Below, piece by piece: positions 11,044-21,779 of a DNA stretch of 64,000 nt (positions are counted from its first letter, which is position 1; each line of letters begins with the position of its first letter). The translations under genes and the position numbers were made by a program. The notes under the pieces are model-generated. The model made no database searches and was not told where the DNA came from. It saw nothing but the letters and a program-made list of their open reading frames with translations. The stretch covers positions 1,208,683 to 1,272,682 of the forward strand of contig KV748222.1 of assembly GCA_001692895.1 (NCBI GenBank), in the 5' to 3' direction. The DNA comes from Cenococcum geophilum 1.58 (lineage: Eukaryota; Ascomycota; Dothideomycetes; Gloniales; Gloniaceae).

Positions 11044-12432
11044 TCACTCTTTCAGTGCTCCTTCCGCAATCTCATATATCCTCAAGAACAAGTTCCTCCC
11101 AACGGTTTCGTACTTGAGCGGCAATGCTTCCACCGCACAACTCATCTCTCTCATCCTTTCATGATAGGCCTTCAGCATAGCAAATCCTTCTGTATCCAAA
11201 TCCAAGCCCCGGTGAACCAGATATGCTAAGCACGGATAGAGAGCACAATCCGCTAACGAGAACACTTTGCCAGCCACGAACTCGCTCGTTACAAGATATC
11301 CCTCCCAAAACGCCAGCTCAGCTATCGTATTGCGGTATGCATCTACTATTCTCTCTCTGTTCGGTGATTCATTCCAGTTCGGCAGGTACAAGAGCCCGAT
11401 GTCTTCAAAAACATTATGCAGGTTCTCGGACTCGTGAAAGCGCTGCAAGGTCGTTTTATAACTTTCCTTCTCTACGGGCTGTGGCATTAAGGGCTCAGGC
11501 GATGGATAGTACGTCTCCAGGTACTGTAGGATAGCCATGGACTCGATAACAACGGTTCCGTCTTCATCAATCAACACTGGGGTCTTGGAGCGGGGGTTTA
11601 TGGCTGCAAACTCGGCGGAGCGCGTTTCCTTTGGCGTAGACATGACATGCAAGCGCTTCCGCGTGTACGGGAGCTTCTTGCGGGCCAGACACAGCATCAC
11701 ACGCCAGCTTGGGATCGAGCCGTTGACCCAGTAGAGGGTGCGGCGAGGATCAGCCGGCTCTGCCGTGCTCGCAGAAGCGTCGGCACTGGAGAGGAACGTC
11801 TGTATGCTGAGCACATTACCGTAATAGCGCTCGATTTTCTTGAAGGCGTCTTGAGACAGTTTGGGATTTGTGGCTGCCACGCACTCGCGGATTACGCGTA
11901 CTTGATATCCGTAGAAAAAGGCGTCTGTAAGCGAAGCCAGGACGCAGTTATTCGCTGTGACGCCCGCGAAGTACAGAGGGCCATTTTTTACTTTATTATC
12001 TTGCAGCCATGCATGCAGCTCGGTATCTGTGAAAGCGGAGAACCATTTTTTTGTGATGGTCGTATCGCTGTACTCCGTCACCAGCTCTTGGACAGCTGCA
12101 GGAAACGCTGCGCCCTCAGAGCCCGGAGCGCAGAACTTGCGTTTTCCGGTGTGGGTGCCGGATAGATGCTTGTCATTCGTAGGCACGTCGCGGTATTTAT
12201 CACCCGGTGGACGTGACAGGTAGCGAACTGGGTTCTGCGAGTCCGAGTTGATCTGGGCGTCGAGATACTCGGAGCGAATGGCAACGATGGGCCATCGGTG
12301 AGCTTTGAAGACAGCACAGGCAGAGCCGAGGTGGGAGAGAAGCTCAGCGATTGGGATGTGTTTATCTTTCAGGACTCCAGATGGAGAAACAAAATCGTTT
12401 TGTAGGTCGATGATAAGGAGTGCTGGAGCCAT
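11044..12432 (-). CDS. Fusion protein: isochorismatase-family cysteine hydrolase plus glutathione S-transferase, 462 aa
   Basis: A single-exon gene with two enzymatic halves. Residues 1-215 form an isochorismatase-like hydrolase: D9 in 'LLIIDLQNDF', K128/K129 in 'TITKKWFSAF' and C163 in 'GVTANNCVLASL' supply the Asp-Lys-Cys triad of that superfamily. Its members hydrolyse isochorismate, nicotinamide or other amides. A short linker at 216-230, rich in Ala and Ser, follows. Residues 232-455 resemble a GST: 'LYWVNGSIPSWRVMLCLARK' as the first thioredoxin-fold strand and helix, 'SKTPVLIDEDG' with the cis-Pro, and 'VVIESMAILQYLE' with the Glu-Ser pair binding the glutathione gamma-glutamyl group. 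An all-helical C-terminal part follows. No signal peptide is seen, so it is probably cytosolic. Both halves look complete. The start is the first ATG of the frame. Substrates are unknown; a detoxification or secondary-metabolism role is inference. Confidence 0.88.
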   Translation of the reverse strand: MAPALLIIDLQNDFVSPSGVLKDKHIPIAELLSHLGSACAVFKAHRWPIVAIRSEYLDAQINSDSQNPVRYLSRPPGDKYRDVPTNDKHLSGTHTGKRKFCAPGSEGAAFPAAVQELVTEYSDTTITKKWFSAFTDTELHAWLQDNKVKNGPLYFAGVTANNCVLASLTDAFFYGYQVRVIRECVAATNPKLSQDAFKKIERYYGNVLSIQTFLSSADASASTAEPADPRRTLYWVNGSIPSWRVMLCLARKKLPYTRKRLHVMSTPKETRSAEFAAINPRSKTPVLIDEDGTVVIESMAILQYLETYYPSPEPLMPQPVEKESYKTTLQRFHESENLHNVFEDIGLLYLPNWNESPNRERIVDAYRNTIAELAFWEGYLVTSEFVAGKVFSLADCALYPCLAYLVHRGLDLDTEGFAMLKAYHERMREMSCAVEALPLKYETVGRNLFLRIYEIAEGALKE

Positions 12433-12539
12433 GTTTTCTCCAATTTATTTTATTTGGATGAGTTTAGATAAGTCACGCCCATCATATGAGCGAAATCACC
12501 CGCCATGAGGCCGAAGAGTCATTCATGCTCTCTAGCTGA

Positions 12540-12930
12540 AATCGGAGATGGCTCTCCAGGCAACGAAAGGCGATCCTCAGCCGCACATTCGCATGATGCG
12601 GTAATGTCCTCGCTGCCCTGCTTTTTCGAGGAGCAGCCAGATGCCCTCCCAGATTCGGAACATCTGATTATCGGCCTCGTATCGATCTCAGATCACCTGC
12701 ATTTCGCTCGCAAAGCTTGAAAGAAGCGCCGTGCCAAGCCGTCAGTCGTCACGCTGCCGCAGCGCCACCAACTTGTCATGAAACCCCTCCGCGATGCCGC
12801 GGTAGTGAAACTTGTACTGCTCATCGTAACCGCCACCAACACCTTGCCCTGTCGCGTGTACCGCAATTTGGTCTGGACGTTGCTGTCAGTACGGATTCGC
12901 ATACTCTATCCGACTCTGGGCACCATTCAA
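12540..12930 (-). pseudogene. Possible decayed protein-coding relic, unidentified
   Basis: One minus-strand frame reads like real protein for about 130 codons, including 'DQIAVHATGQGVGGGYDEQ', 'FHYRGIAEGFHDKLVALRQ' and 'DRYEADNQMFRIWEG'. It is broken by three TGA codons, at two of which a CGA arginine would be a natural ancestor. There is no start, and no family was recognised. It lies just upstream of the isochorismatase-GST gene, in the same orientation. A chance open frame is possible. Confidence 0.3.
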
Positions 12931-13677
12931 CTGCCATCCAGCCCAACCGCAACAGCTGCAAGCAAGAATCCTCCTTGTCTGATCATCCGTTTTGATATCA
13001 GACGAAACTGAAACAACAATTTGATGGAGGCATCGGCAGCACCGCCATTCGCCGACAGCCTCTAAGCTTTTCGATCCCCACGCAAAAAGCTATTCTTAGT
13101 TTATCTCCAAGCTTCCACTATCTGCCGCTTCGCTTCGCTTCGCCTCGCCGGCGAAAACGACAGCCACCTCGGTTTCCCCGCATAATCATCGCCTGCCACA
13201 TTCAGGGCTGAGCAAAGATATTATCGTACTCGACCAGCGGCTAGCAGGCTCCGCCAGAATCTGAGGCTAGGCGATTTGATCGGCCGGCGATTCCCGCGTT
13301 TCAACAAATATTGATCGCAAGGCTGTGCGTGACTCTGGTTGGCGATGACCGCTGTTCGCCCAGCCTCCTTGGCACATCAGCTTTTGCTCTGGATTACCCA
13401 CCTTCGCGGCGAAAGACAGAAATTTGAAATTGCAGAACTCGGAGGAACGAAAGAAGATCGAGTAAGCTCATGCACGCTGACTGAAAGGATCTGATCCTTC
13501 GCCTATCGGTATGAGGTAAGCTTAGATCCTCTCGCCACATGTGTGATTTGCGAAAGGATTTAGAAATGCTTGGCCCAGTGATGGCAATAACCGGTTAGTT
13601 ATGATTATGTTGTACCATCAGGAACATAACCGCACCTGCTGATTATGTTACATTGATATAAATATATAATCAGCCAC
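12931..13677. other. Intergenic region leading into the AT-rich block
   Basis: Normal composition until about 13550. After that the sequence becomes AT-rich, marking the left edge of the large transposon domain. Only short overlapping open frames occur, none convincing. Confidence 0.4.
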
Positions 13678-13704
13678 GGAAATAACGGAAATAACGGAAA
13701 TAAG
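13678..13704. repeat. 9-bp tandem repeat, three copies of GGAAATAAC
   Basis: Three consecutive GGAAATAAC units (the last ends in G) lie at the composition boundary between the gene island and the RIP block. Confidence 0.8.
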
Positions 13705-13792
13705 TAGAGCGAGAGGTAGAGTATTGGGTAGAGGCTTAGAGCAAGTATGTTGTCACATATGAGTTACCACGTGTAGGTCGGTGCAAAAAAAA

Positions 13793-13889
13793 GGTAATTA
13801 ATATAACTATATAACCAACTTAGAATCAATTTCATTGATTATATAATGATCGGAATTATGGGGCTGATTATAATTATATAGTTATTACC
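13793..13889. repeat. Imperfect inverted repeat, MITE-like hairpin
   Basis: The left arm begins GGTAAT and carries AACTATATAA. The right arm, read on the other strand, begins GGTAATAACTATATAA. The arms lie about 55 bases apart, and the left arm has a few extra bases. It could be a small non-autonomous element or a chance AT-rich palindrome. Confidence 0.35.
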
Positions 13890-16282
13890 ATTACTGGCTC
13901 GGTTAGACGTGCAGATTATTTAGGCGACTAGCAGGCCGCTAATGATCTTCAATAACAGTTAGCTTGTAGCAAGTTCTAGTAAATCCTGAAGGAATTGCTT
14001 TAGACTATTAGCAATGATCAAGATTTAGAAACAATGCAGAAGAAGCTGCAACCTGATATAAAAGTCTCGATCCGCACATGCTTAAAAGTAAGGTACCGCC
14101 GTGGTCTCGATGATATTTTTATTCATTGCTTCTTAGCGATATATTCATTTATAAAGAGTGATAAATATTGAATATTTTGACAGCCCTTATGAATATATGC
14201 AGAGACTTAAAGGTCTTGTAGTGTAGTAAAAGGATACTAAGGTATAAACATGGGACTAGTTTTATCCCTGCGTCGCGAGACACCCTGTATCGCGAGACAT
14301 CACGACCAATTTTCCACGCAATAATATCAAATCTGGTCTAGGAGTAAAAATCTTCTCGGCATAAAGAGTACAAGCTATCCGCTTTATCTTCATCTTATAT
14401 AAACCCTATATTCCCTCTACTTACTGTGTAATACTACTTTATACTTTAGGTATAGTTTAACCTTCTTAACTCTACTTTATTCTTTATAGCTAATTACTTA
14501 ATAATTTTATATATAAAGTCTACTAGATATAGATTAATACTAATAGATATTTTCCCGTGAGTTTTAATCTACTTACTACTATGTTTACGTGGCTACATTA
14601 ATTTTATTATATTGAGCTTAATTAACAAATTATGGTTATATTTACGGTTCGTAAGATATAGCTAAAAGCAGTATAGCATAGCAGGACCCTAACTTAGGGT
14701 ACCAGTTATATGCCGCACGCTGCCTAAAAATGCATTGCCTATAATATACTACCTCCATAGGCAGCAGTTATGATTTCTCCAATAGATAGCTTTTGTCTTT
14801 CTTTGCGTTGCGCGTAATAAGGTCTATAACTTCCACCACTTCTAAGAAACATTTTTAGTTTAATAAACTTTATATTACTGTTAAGTATATATATATATTA
14901 AAATGTGCCTCCTAGACTTTGTGAGCAAGGACAAGTTTAAGCTAACTACCTTTAATAATAATAACGAGAGCCTTCCTTTATATGCTATCCTATGATATAT
15001 ATAGATCGAAGATTAAGAAGTTATATATAACGAACTAGTTGCCAGCACTAGCAAAGAGAAGGCCGGCTATAAAAAAACTCCGCTTCTATAGAGAAAGGGT
15101 TGCTATAGATAATTTTTAGTACTTCTAGGTTAATATATTATAAGGGGACTTCGTAAATAGGGGGTTATAAGGACACGATTATAGAATAGGATAAATTAGT
15201 AAGAGAGATAAATCCTTAAGGAGGTAAGGCCTCTAAAATTGTAGAGACTATATATTACGGGTATATGCCTTTAGCACGTAACCAGCGACTATCTAAGGGG
15301 CGTCCAGGGGTTGTCCTAAGGGCAGCCTAAGGTATCCGCAATAATATCCCTTATATTGCCCCCCTCCCCTTCTTATAATTAGCCCCCAATTGCTATTACC
15401 TTATAGTAGGGAGATTATAAGGGCTTATCCTAGAAGGGGTTTAGAGAGATATTAGAGAGATATTGGTATACTACTATATATTATCTATCTATCTAACCCC
15501 TACTTTAAACTCCTAAACAACTTTAATAAGGAAAAATATAACTGGAGAAAAGATATAAGGATTACTAAGAGACCTATTAGAAGCCTATTAAAAGCATACA
15601 AGTAACTACCTAGGTTAACCTAAGGATTTTTATATAACTTTACTTCTAAGCCTTTATACCAGTCTATAATTAATTATAAGTATTATAGGTAATTTAGTAT
15701 TCTAGTATAGTTCTATAGAACCTTTTTAGTATAGGATTTAATATACAGAGCCTTAGTTTACCATTGTCTTTAACTACTAAGATATAGTCTATAATCCTTT
15801 CTTATAATCCCCTATATTATTAATATATTACTCCTATATTTACCCTTAGGCTATTAAATATGGTTAGGGTATCTATTAGTTAATTAAAAAGACTTATCTC
15901 TTAAGATTTAGTATATACGTATAAGGTAAGGATATAGATAGGGAGTCCAATAATTGTATAGACAGAGACGAATCCTTAAGGGAAAAGGAGGAGTCTGTGT
16001 GCGAGGTAGGAAGGGTTTTCCCTAGATACGTGCAGCGCACGTACCTTACGGGCAAGTCACCCTTAGGTTGCCCTAGGGTTGCCTATACCTTATAGCTATA
16101 TAACTATCTACTTAGGTTTTACCTAATAATGCTCTCCCTTTTAAAAAGGGTCGTTTCCAATCCTTTATATACTTAAGCCTTAATAAAACCCTATAAAAAA
16201 CCTTAGTAAGGAAAAAATTTAAAGGGGAAAGAGTGTTTTAATTTTGCGTATAGAGAGACGGGTAGTATATATACGTGGCGCG
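13890..16282. other. AT-rich RIP-mutated DNA without identifiable element
   Basis: Stop-rich in all frames and TA-rich, with isolated GC-richer patches near 15280-15400 and 15990-16090. A plus-strand frame from about 14930 to 15800 reads protein-like if stops are taken as mutated Gln or Trp, but no family could be named. It is probably an old transposon body. Confidence 0.4.
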
Positions 16283-16348
16283 AAGATGTTAAGGAACTTT
16301 AACTAACGGTTAAAGTTGTCTAATTAGTTAGATTTACCTTACTAAGAC
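16283..16348 (+). repeat. Shared hairpin motif, copy 1 (also at 56006 and 60750)
   Basis: About 65 bp closely matching 56006-56070 and 60750-60812. It includes an inverted pair (CTTTAAC..GGTTAAAG) followed by GTTGTCTAATTAGTTAGATT. At the other two sites it lies just downstream of pol in a gypsy and in a copia element. Here no pol is recognised beside it. Confidence 0.75.
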
Positions 16349-16373
16349 TCCCCTATATTTAACTAAGCTAGTA

Positions 16374-16409
16374 GCGATTTTTTATACCCGGTATAGAAAA
16401 TCCTAATTA
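16374..16409 (-). repeat. Second shared motif, inverted copy (plus-strand copies at 44737 and 60877)
   Basis: The reverse complement of the AATTAGGATTTTCC..CCGG..ATAGAAAATCGC sequence found downstream of both copia pol regions. Similarity seems to continue leftward to about 16360 (TAGC-rich part). The core is itself nearly palindromic around CCCGG. Confidence 0.65.
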
Positions 16410-16511
16410 GTCTATTTAATAGGTAGAGCTAGTGGAGCTTAATACTATTACCTAAATTTAGTAGTCTAGAAATATTCCAAAAGCTTACTTATATAGGTAA
16501 ATCGCTAGTAC

Positions 16512-16735
16512 CTTATAGGCTAGTTATAGGTTATTTATATACAGCCAGATTTATAGACAGTAAGGCTATATACCTATTAAACCCGCCGCTAACCCTACTT
16601 TAGCCTTACCCTATACCGGCGTAGCGCCGTATATACTTCGCGGGTAGGTTATAGGTTACTTATATATAGCTAGGTTTAGGATAGCAAGGCTATATACCCG
16701 TTAAATCCGCTACTAACCTATACTTTAGCCTTACG
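16512..16735. repeat. Two direct repeat copies about 135 bp apart
   Basis: Copies at about 16512-16610 and 16646-16735 share GTTATAGGTTA, CAAGGCTATATACC and CTTTAGCCTTAC. The differences I noticed are mostly transitions. They may lie in the 3' non-coding or LTR region of the minus-strand gypsy element that follows, whose left LTR I could not delimit. Confidence 0.6.
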
Positions 16736-17189
16736 CGTTATCTATATAGCATATATATAGAATAGTGTGAGTTATTAGTATAAGTTACCACTAGTAGGTT
16801 ACTAGCAGGTTATAAACCTTAGTTAAATAGACCCCAGTTATAAATAGGCCTATTCTTTAATATATAAGTAATCTACTTAGCTAGTATAGAGTAACGGACT
16901 AGGTCTAGAAAGGGTGCTTTTTAAATTAAGCTTTATTGCCGGTATACGCTGTAGCCTCGCCTATAAGTCACTAGCATTACTAAGTTACGTTAAAGTGTGG
17001 CTTATATAGGATATTAATAAATTAAAACTTTACCCTATATATACGCCGCAATTCTTATAGCAATTATTACTTATTCTTTAATCCCTTAGGATATCCTCTA
17101 CTCCGCTTTAATATAGGTTATATTTTAATAGCGGCGCTTACTTTTTGCCTACGCTTTAGCTATAAGGCTAGGGTATCCTACTTACGGTA

Positions 17190-19461
17190 CTTATCTAGTA
17201 GTTATTAACAATTCTTAAGTTCTGTCTCGTATTTCTATTTATTATACTTATTTAGCCATCCTAGCTATTTAATAAGGTACTATAGTTGTCTAGTATAATT
17301 CTAGTAGGCAGTAATTACTTCTACTTCCTAGCTACCTTTCTTAAGCTCTTTTACTACTAGGGGTTAAAACCTAGGGCGTAACCTATAAGGCTCTAGTAAG
17401 GAGATATAGAAGACTAGGTGAAGCTATACTATAGTAAGTAGGAGCTCTAGCTTATATGCTTACTGCCCTACGCGCTTTAGGATCTAAAACGGTCCTATAA
17501 ACTTGTAGTTAAGCTTTTTATAGGGACGTTTTGTGTGGATATTCTTAAAGGAGAGCAGGACTCATTTACTAACGGCGAAATGCTTAGCCAGGTAGTGACG
17601 ATTATAGTATTTTACCTAAAGCTATTAGGCGTATATTATTAACGCCGCCGCTATCTTATATATAAGGCGTAGGCATTATAAATACATCTCTATAAGTTTA
17701 ATATTTATTAACTTAAACCCCTCCCTACCTTACTAGGCGTCTTAAACGCCATCTAGGACTCCATTTAAGACATTTAATAGCTAGCTATAGGCGAGCTTAA
17801 TAGGGGAACGCTTTATTATAGTATAAACCTTAAAGTTATAAGTAAAGGCTGTTTTTTAAAGTAGGGAGGCCTAATTAGACTGTTCCTAGTTTATAAATAT
17901 ATATAGGTATACCTTAAGCTCCTAGTTCTAACGCTCCGTCTAACTATCTATCTATAAATAAAATATAGTACTAAGTTTGTATTAAACGCGGAGATAGTAG
18001 TATATAGTTTTCTAGTACTTATTTATAAATATACTACCCCTATTAGAGACAATATTATCTAGAGGCCCTATTTATATAAAGACTCTAAATAAGAGTTCTG
18101 CAAGTTATGTAGTATTAATTATCTTATATACTAGATAGTAGCGCACTAGCTTTATAAAATAGTCTATAAGGATAAGGACAGAGTTATACTCTACGCTATT
18201 AGGAGTCTTAAACTCTAAGAGATCTATAATAAAGTTAAGTAAATAATGCCGCTAGGCTTAGGTAGGGACCTAGAGAGGCTATAGCTTACTATAGGGTTTA
18301 TAGCGGCGCAATTTAGAGCGTTAGTAAGTATTATAATTATCTAGGTATTTACAGAGGTCCTAGGTAAGGCCGTTCTAAGTATACTTTCGCGCAATTACCT
18401 TAAAAGTATAGTTAAAACCATAGTGGCCGCCTATAAAACCGTCATAATTTTGCTTAAGGATCTCCTATTATAGTAGTATATAATTCGGCACCTAGACCTT
18501 ATTATTTTACCTTAAGAGTCCTTAATTATTAAGGGTATAGTCCTTATTACTAGGAGGAACTTATTCCTAAGTTAACTAATTATATATAGAGCGTATAAAG
18601 GCGTCTCTTTTTTATACTCTACAAATAAAATTAACTAGTGACTTGGGGGGTTATTTTGTAAACGCCATTTTGGCTAAAGTAGCTACTACTACCTCTTGCC
18701 GTGGCACGAGACTCTGCGTAAAGTTAGTGCTAGCGAAGTAATATATAATGCGTAGGTAACTTACTAGGTTGTTATAGGGGACTATAGCCTAGGCTAAGGG
18801 GTCTTCCCTAGGGTTAAGCGCTATTAGGTTAGTTAAAGTAGTTTTAAAGAGAATAGTAGGACGCTCTAATCCGCCGGCGCCAAGTTTATAAGGGTCGCTT
18901 ATATACTGCACGTATACTACTTACTAGTTTAGATAGTAGCACTAGGGCCGCCTATAAGGCCTATAACCTATAACTTTTACTATAATATAGGCAGTATAGC
19001 ATTAAGGATTATCCTCTTACTACTATCTTTAAAGTCTTTAGTATAATCTAGGCGCTAGGATAGTATATTAGTAGAATTTACCTTACCTAGCTTATATTTA
19101 ATCTTAAAATTAAACTTAGCTAGTTCCTTAGTATACTAGGCCTAGTAAGTAAATAAGCTTTTAATAGTTATAAAGTACCTAAGATTATTATAATCGTAGA
19201 GCACGCGCGTTATATACGCGGCGTATTTAAGGTAATAGCGCCACGTCTTAAAGTATTACACTATAGTAAGTAGTTCTTTATTATGCGTATTATACTATAC
19301 TTTTAGGCTAGTAAGCTTTTAACTATAATAAGCAATTAAATGCTAGTAGAGTTAATTTCCCTGCCTTAGGCTATAGAAGTATACCGCTATAGGTATAGTT
19401 AGAAGCGTTAGTAATTACTATTAAGAGTAGATTAGGGTAAAGTGGCGAAGTAGTAGAGCCT
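17190..19461 (-). mobile_element. Ty3/gypsy chromovirus, 3' half (RNase H, integrase, chromodomain), RIP-inactivated
   Basis: On the minus strand, RNase H begins near 19450 ('ITNASNYTYSGILLQ', normally TDAS..YA). Next come an integrase segment ('IDSQTERQNQELKVYL', 'TIIKRSPIKLAYSQLL' around 17750-17900) and a C-terminal part ending in 'LEPYRLRPRF' and a chromodomain ('YLIKQLGWLNKYN') at about 17190-17340. Many Gln and Trp codons are now TAG/TAA. The matching RT is found at 24469-26560, on the far side of the Ngaro-like insertion, so the two pieces are one element. The left LTR is not identified. Confidence 0.85.
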
Positions 19462-19621
19462 ATCTATCTCTCGCACAACATGAATAGGTTATAGTCCATT
19501 TTAAATATATCAATTATAGGGGGTATAGGCCTATAGGGCGGGATCTAGGCGATATCCTAGCGTTTATAAGGCTTTTTAGGCCTAAACTTCGGAGATCTAG
19601 CCTAAATCCTACCCGGTACCC
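19462..19621. repeat. Ngaro-like element B repeat, terminal copy
   Basis: 160 bp matching 19819-19978 without gaps, starting ATCTATCTCTCGCA and ending ACCCGGTACCC. It forms the outer (3') end of the element. The differences I compared are nearly all transitions. Confidence 0.85.
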
Positions 19622-19701
19622 CTAATGGGATAGCCCACCGCTAGACCTAAACAGGACTATAAGTAACTAATCTAATATACATTATAAGGGGGGTAGGTAG
19701 G

Positions 19702-19820
19702 TAAAAAGAATAACCTATTAAGTGCAGTTATAAGCAATAATGTTATTAACTGTGTTAAATATCTAGTTAAATACCTAAGTTATAGGGTTTTCGGCCAAGC
19801 AATGTATAGACACATGACAT
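19702..19820. repeat. Ngaro-like element A repeat, internal copy
   Basis: 119 bp matching 24350-24468 without gaps; I count 13 differences, all transitions. It lies between the two B copies, separated by an 80-bp spacer from the outer B, and abuts the inner B with a 2-base overlap. Confidence 0.88.
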
Positions 19821-19978
19821 CTATCTCTCGCATGGCATAAATAGGTTATAGTCTATTTCAAATATATTAATTATAGGGGGTGTAGGCCTATAGGGCGGGA
19901 TCTAGGCAATATCCTAGCGTTTATAAGGCTTTTTAGGCCTAAACTTCGGAGATTTGGCCTAAATCCTACCCAGTGCCC
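19819..19978. repeat. Ngaro-like element B repeat, internal copy
   Basis: 160 bp, the same length as 19462-19621. It adjoins the 3' non-coding region that follows the recombinase gene in minus orientation. Confidence 0.85.
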
Positions 19979-20148
19979 ACTAGCAAAGCGCCTACTACCT
20001 ATAAAGAATTAAGTTAAAACGGGAGCAATTTCCGTAGTATAAACTGTGTAATAAAATTAAAATATTATATAAGGAAAAAAGGTAAAGAAGCAAGGAGAAT
20101 GGGTATATATTATTAACTTAGTCGCTTAGTTAACAAGTTACCACGGTC

Positions 20149-20375
20149 CTAGTAGAATTTAGCAAACTTAGCAGAATTTAGCAGAATTCGGCAGATTTAG
20201 CAGAATTTTGCGGAATTCGGTAAACTTGGCAGAATTTAGTAGAATTTGGCAGACTTAATAGAACTTAGTAGAGGTTATGGATATTACTAATATTGCGGGT
20301 GTTGCGAATATAGGATAATCTTGCGGTAGTAGGCAGAATATAGCAGAATACGGCAGATTGCGGTAGAATGCGGTA
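20149..20375. repeat. Cluster of about 10-bp degenerate tandem repeats (GCAGAATTTA type)
   Basis: Repeated GCAGAATTTA / GCAGAATTCG / GCAGACTTA units fill 20149-20275, with a second group at 20320-20375 (GCAGAATATA, GCAGATTGCG). They lie between the internal B repeat and the recombinase gene, in the element's 3' non-coding region. Confidence 0.75.
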
Positions 20376-20454
20376 GGTAGCATATATAAGGTATTATAGG
20401 GTAGTCCCGTAACAGAAAGTATAGAGTCCCTATATTAGGCTTCCCTAGCTAGTA

Positions 20455-21362
20455 TAGGCATGCTCCGCTAAAAGTTTAAGTTTAATTAAAGTTATTTGGT
20501 TTCCGAGGTATTATAGTAAAGTTTTACTGCATTTAATGTCCATTAACCTAACTACGCCGTTTATAACTCTGTAAAGCCATAATTATATATATACTGCGCT
20601 ACACCCCTACAGAAGGAGTAGTTAGAGTAGCTATTAGGTAGAATGCTACTAGTAGCCAGGCGGGTTAATAGAATTTTACGCACTACTAGCGCCGAAAATA
20701 CTTTATTATTAACGCTAAATAATAGATCTAATAGAGGCCGGGGGTTACGGTTAAATAACCGTATTATTGCGGCTATAGGGTATAGATAATCTCCTAGCAT
20801 AGCGGCGATCTGGATATTAACGCCACTATAGGTTTTATCTGTCTTGCTCCGTTTTAGGTAAAAGACTATTAAATAGCCGTTAGGGGCGATCCTAATATCA
20901 TTACGGAGGGCCCTTATAGTGCTAAAGTCCTTAGCTTTCTTATTTAGGTATATAATCTCTCCTATATATAGGAAACCCGCAAACGCTATTATAAATGCCG
21001 CGTCTATATTTATATCCGCCTTATAGGGTCTAGAGGTAACAATCTTATCTAAGATATCCTTTATAATTAGTAGTTTAGTCTTCTTAGTAAATAGAAATAG
21101 TAACATAGCCCCCATTAAGGCCCTTTTAATAGTATAGTCTTTAAAGGCGGCGATTAAGTAACCTAGGTTTATATAATAAGATCGGATTACAGAGATATAG
21201 TTAGAGAGGATTTCTGGCTTAATCCTGCCTATTAAAGGGGCGGCTATACTAAACGCTTGTTAGGCAATCTACTCCCCTAAGTTTATCCTCTTAGCTAAAT
21301 ACAGTAATAAACCGTTTAGGGCTAAGAAGGCCTCCTAGCTCTTAATAGTAGAGGAGTAGCCT
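20455..21362 (-). pseudogene. Tyrosine recombinase of the Ngaro-like element
   Basis: It would catalyse integration of the element's circular DNA intermediate. A 184-codon open stretch (21115-20561) contains 'LYIGEI' where the family has L-R-I-G-E (first catalytic Arg lost) and 'YSFCRG' where H-S-F-R-R-G is expected (His and Arg lost; each needs only C-to-T). Beyond the stop the same frame continues with 'LG.W..NAVKLYYN', retaining the nucleophilic Tyr. Upstream the frame extends through 'SNYISVIRSYYINLGYL' to about 21362, with TAG in place of a probable Trp. Assignment as a tyrosine recombinase is confident; it is inactive. Confidence 0.82.
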
Positions 21363-21516
21363 TTCCTTATATTAGCTGCCAAGCTATGCTATATAAGTAG
21401 TAAAAAGTAATAAAACCTATTAATCTCACTCTAAAAGGTTGGGGGGGGTTAATTAAATAACTCTAGGTTAACTATAAGAGTTAGTAGCCACCTAGAGAAG
21501 AGATATTATTTTTCTA

Positions 21517-21604
21517 GTAAGAAGCCTTTATTTATCCGGCAAGAAGCCATCCTTTATTTGGTAAGAAGCTATTATTTATCCGGTAAAAAGCCGTTATTTA
21601 TTTA
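21517..21604. repeat. 22-bp tandem repeat, four copies
   Basis: Four consecutive 22-bp units of the type GTAAGAAGCYNTTATTTATCCG lie between the RNase H and recombinase regions of the Ngaro-like element. Confidence 0.8.
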
Positions 21605-21779
21605 TTACTTAGGGCACAGTAATAATAATTTCTCGCGGTTAAATCGCGAGAGAGTATTAGTAAGCCCATTATTAGCGCTGGAGACCTATATAGTTATTAT
21701 AGTAATATTATTTGTTATTAAGGATATAAGTATCTCTTAGAGTAATTAGTTTCCAGAACCTTTTATAATATTATTTTAG

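Noticed and set aside
20561..21115. A stand-alone Crypton DNA transposon based on the tyrosine recombinase
   Set aside because: RT, RNase H and Gag lie directly upstream on the same strand, and split direct repeats enclose the whole, so it belongs to a retroelement.
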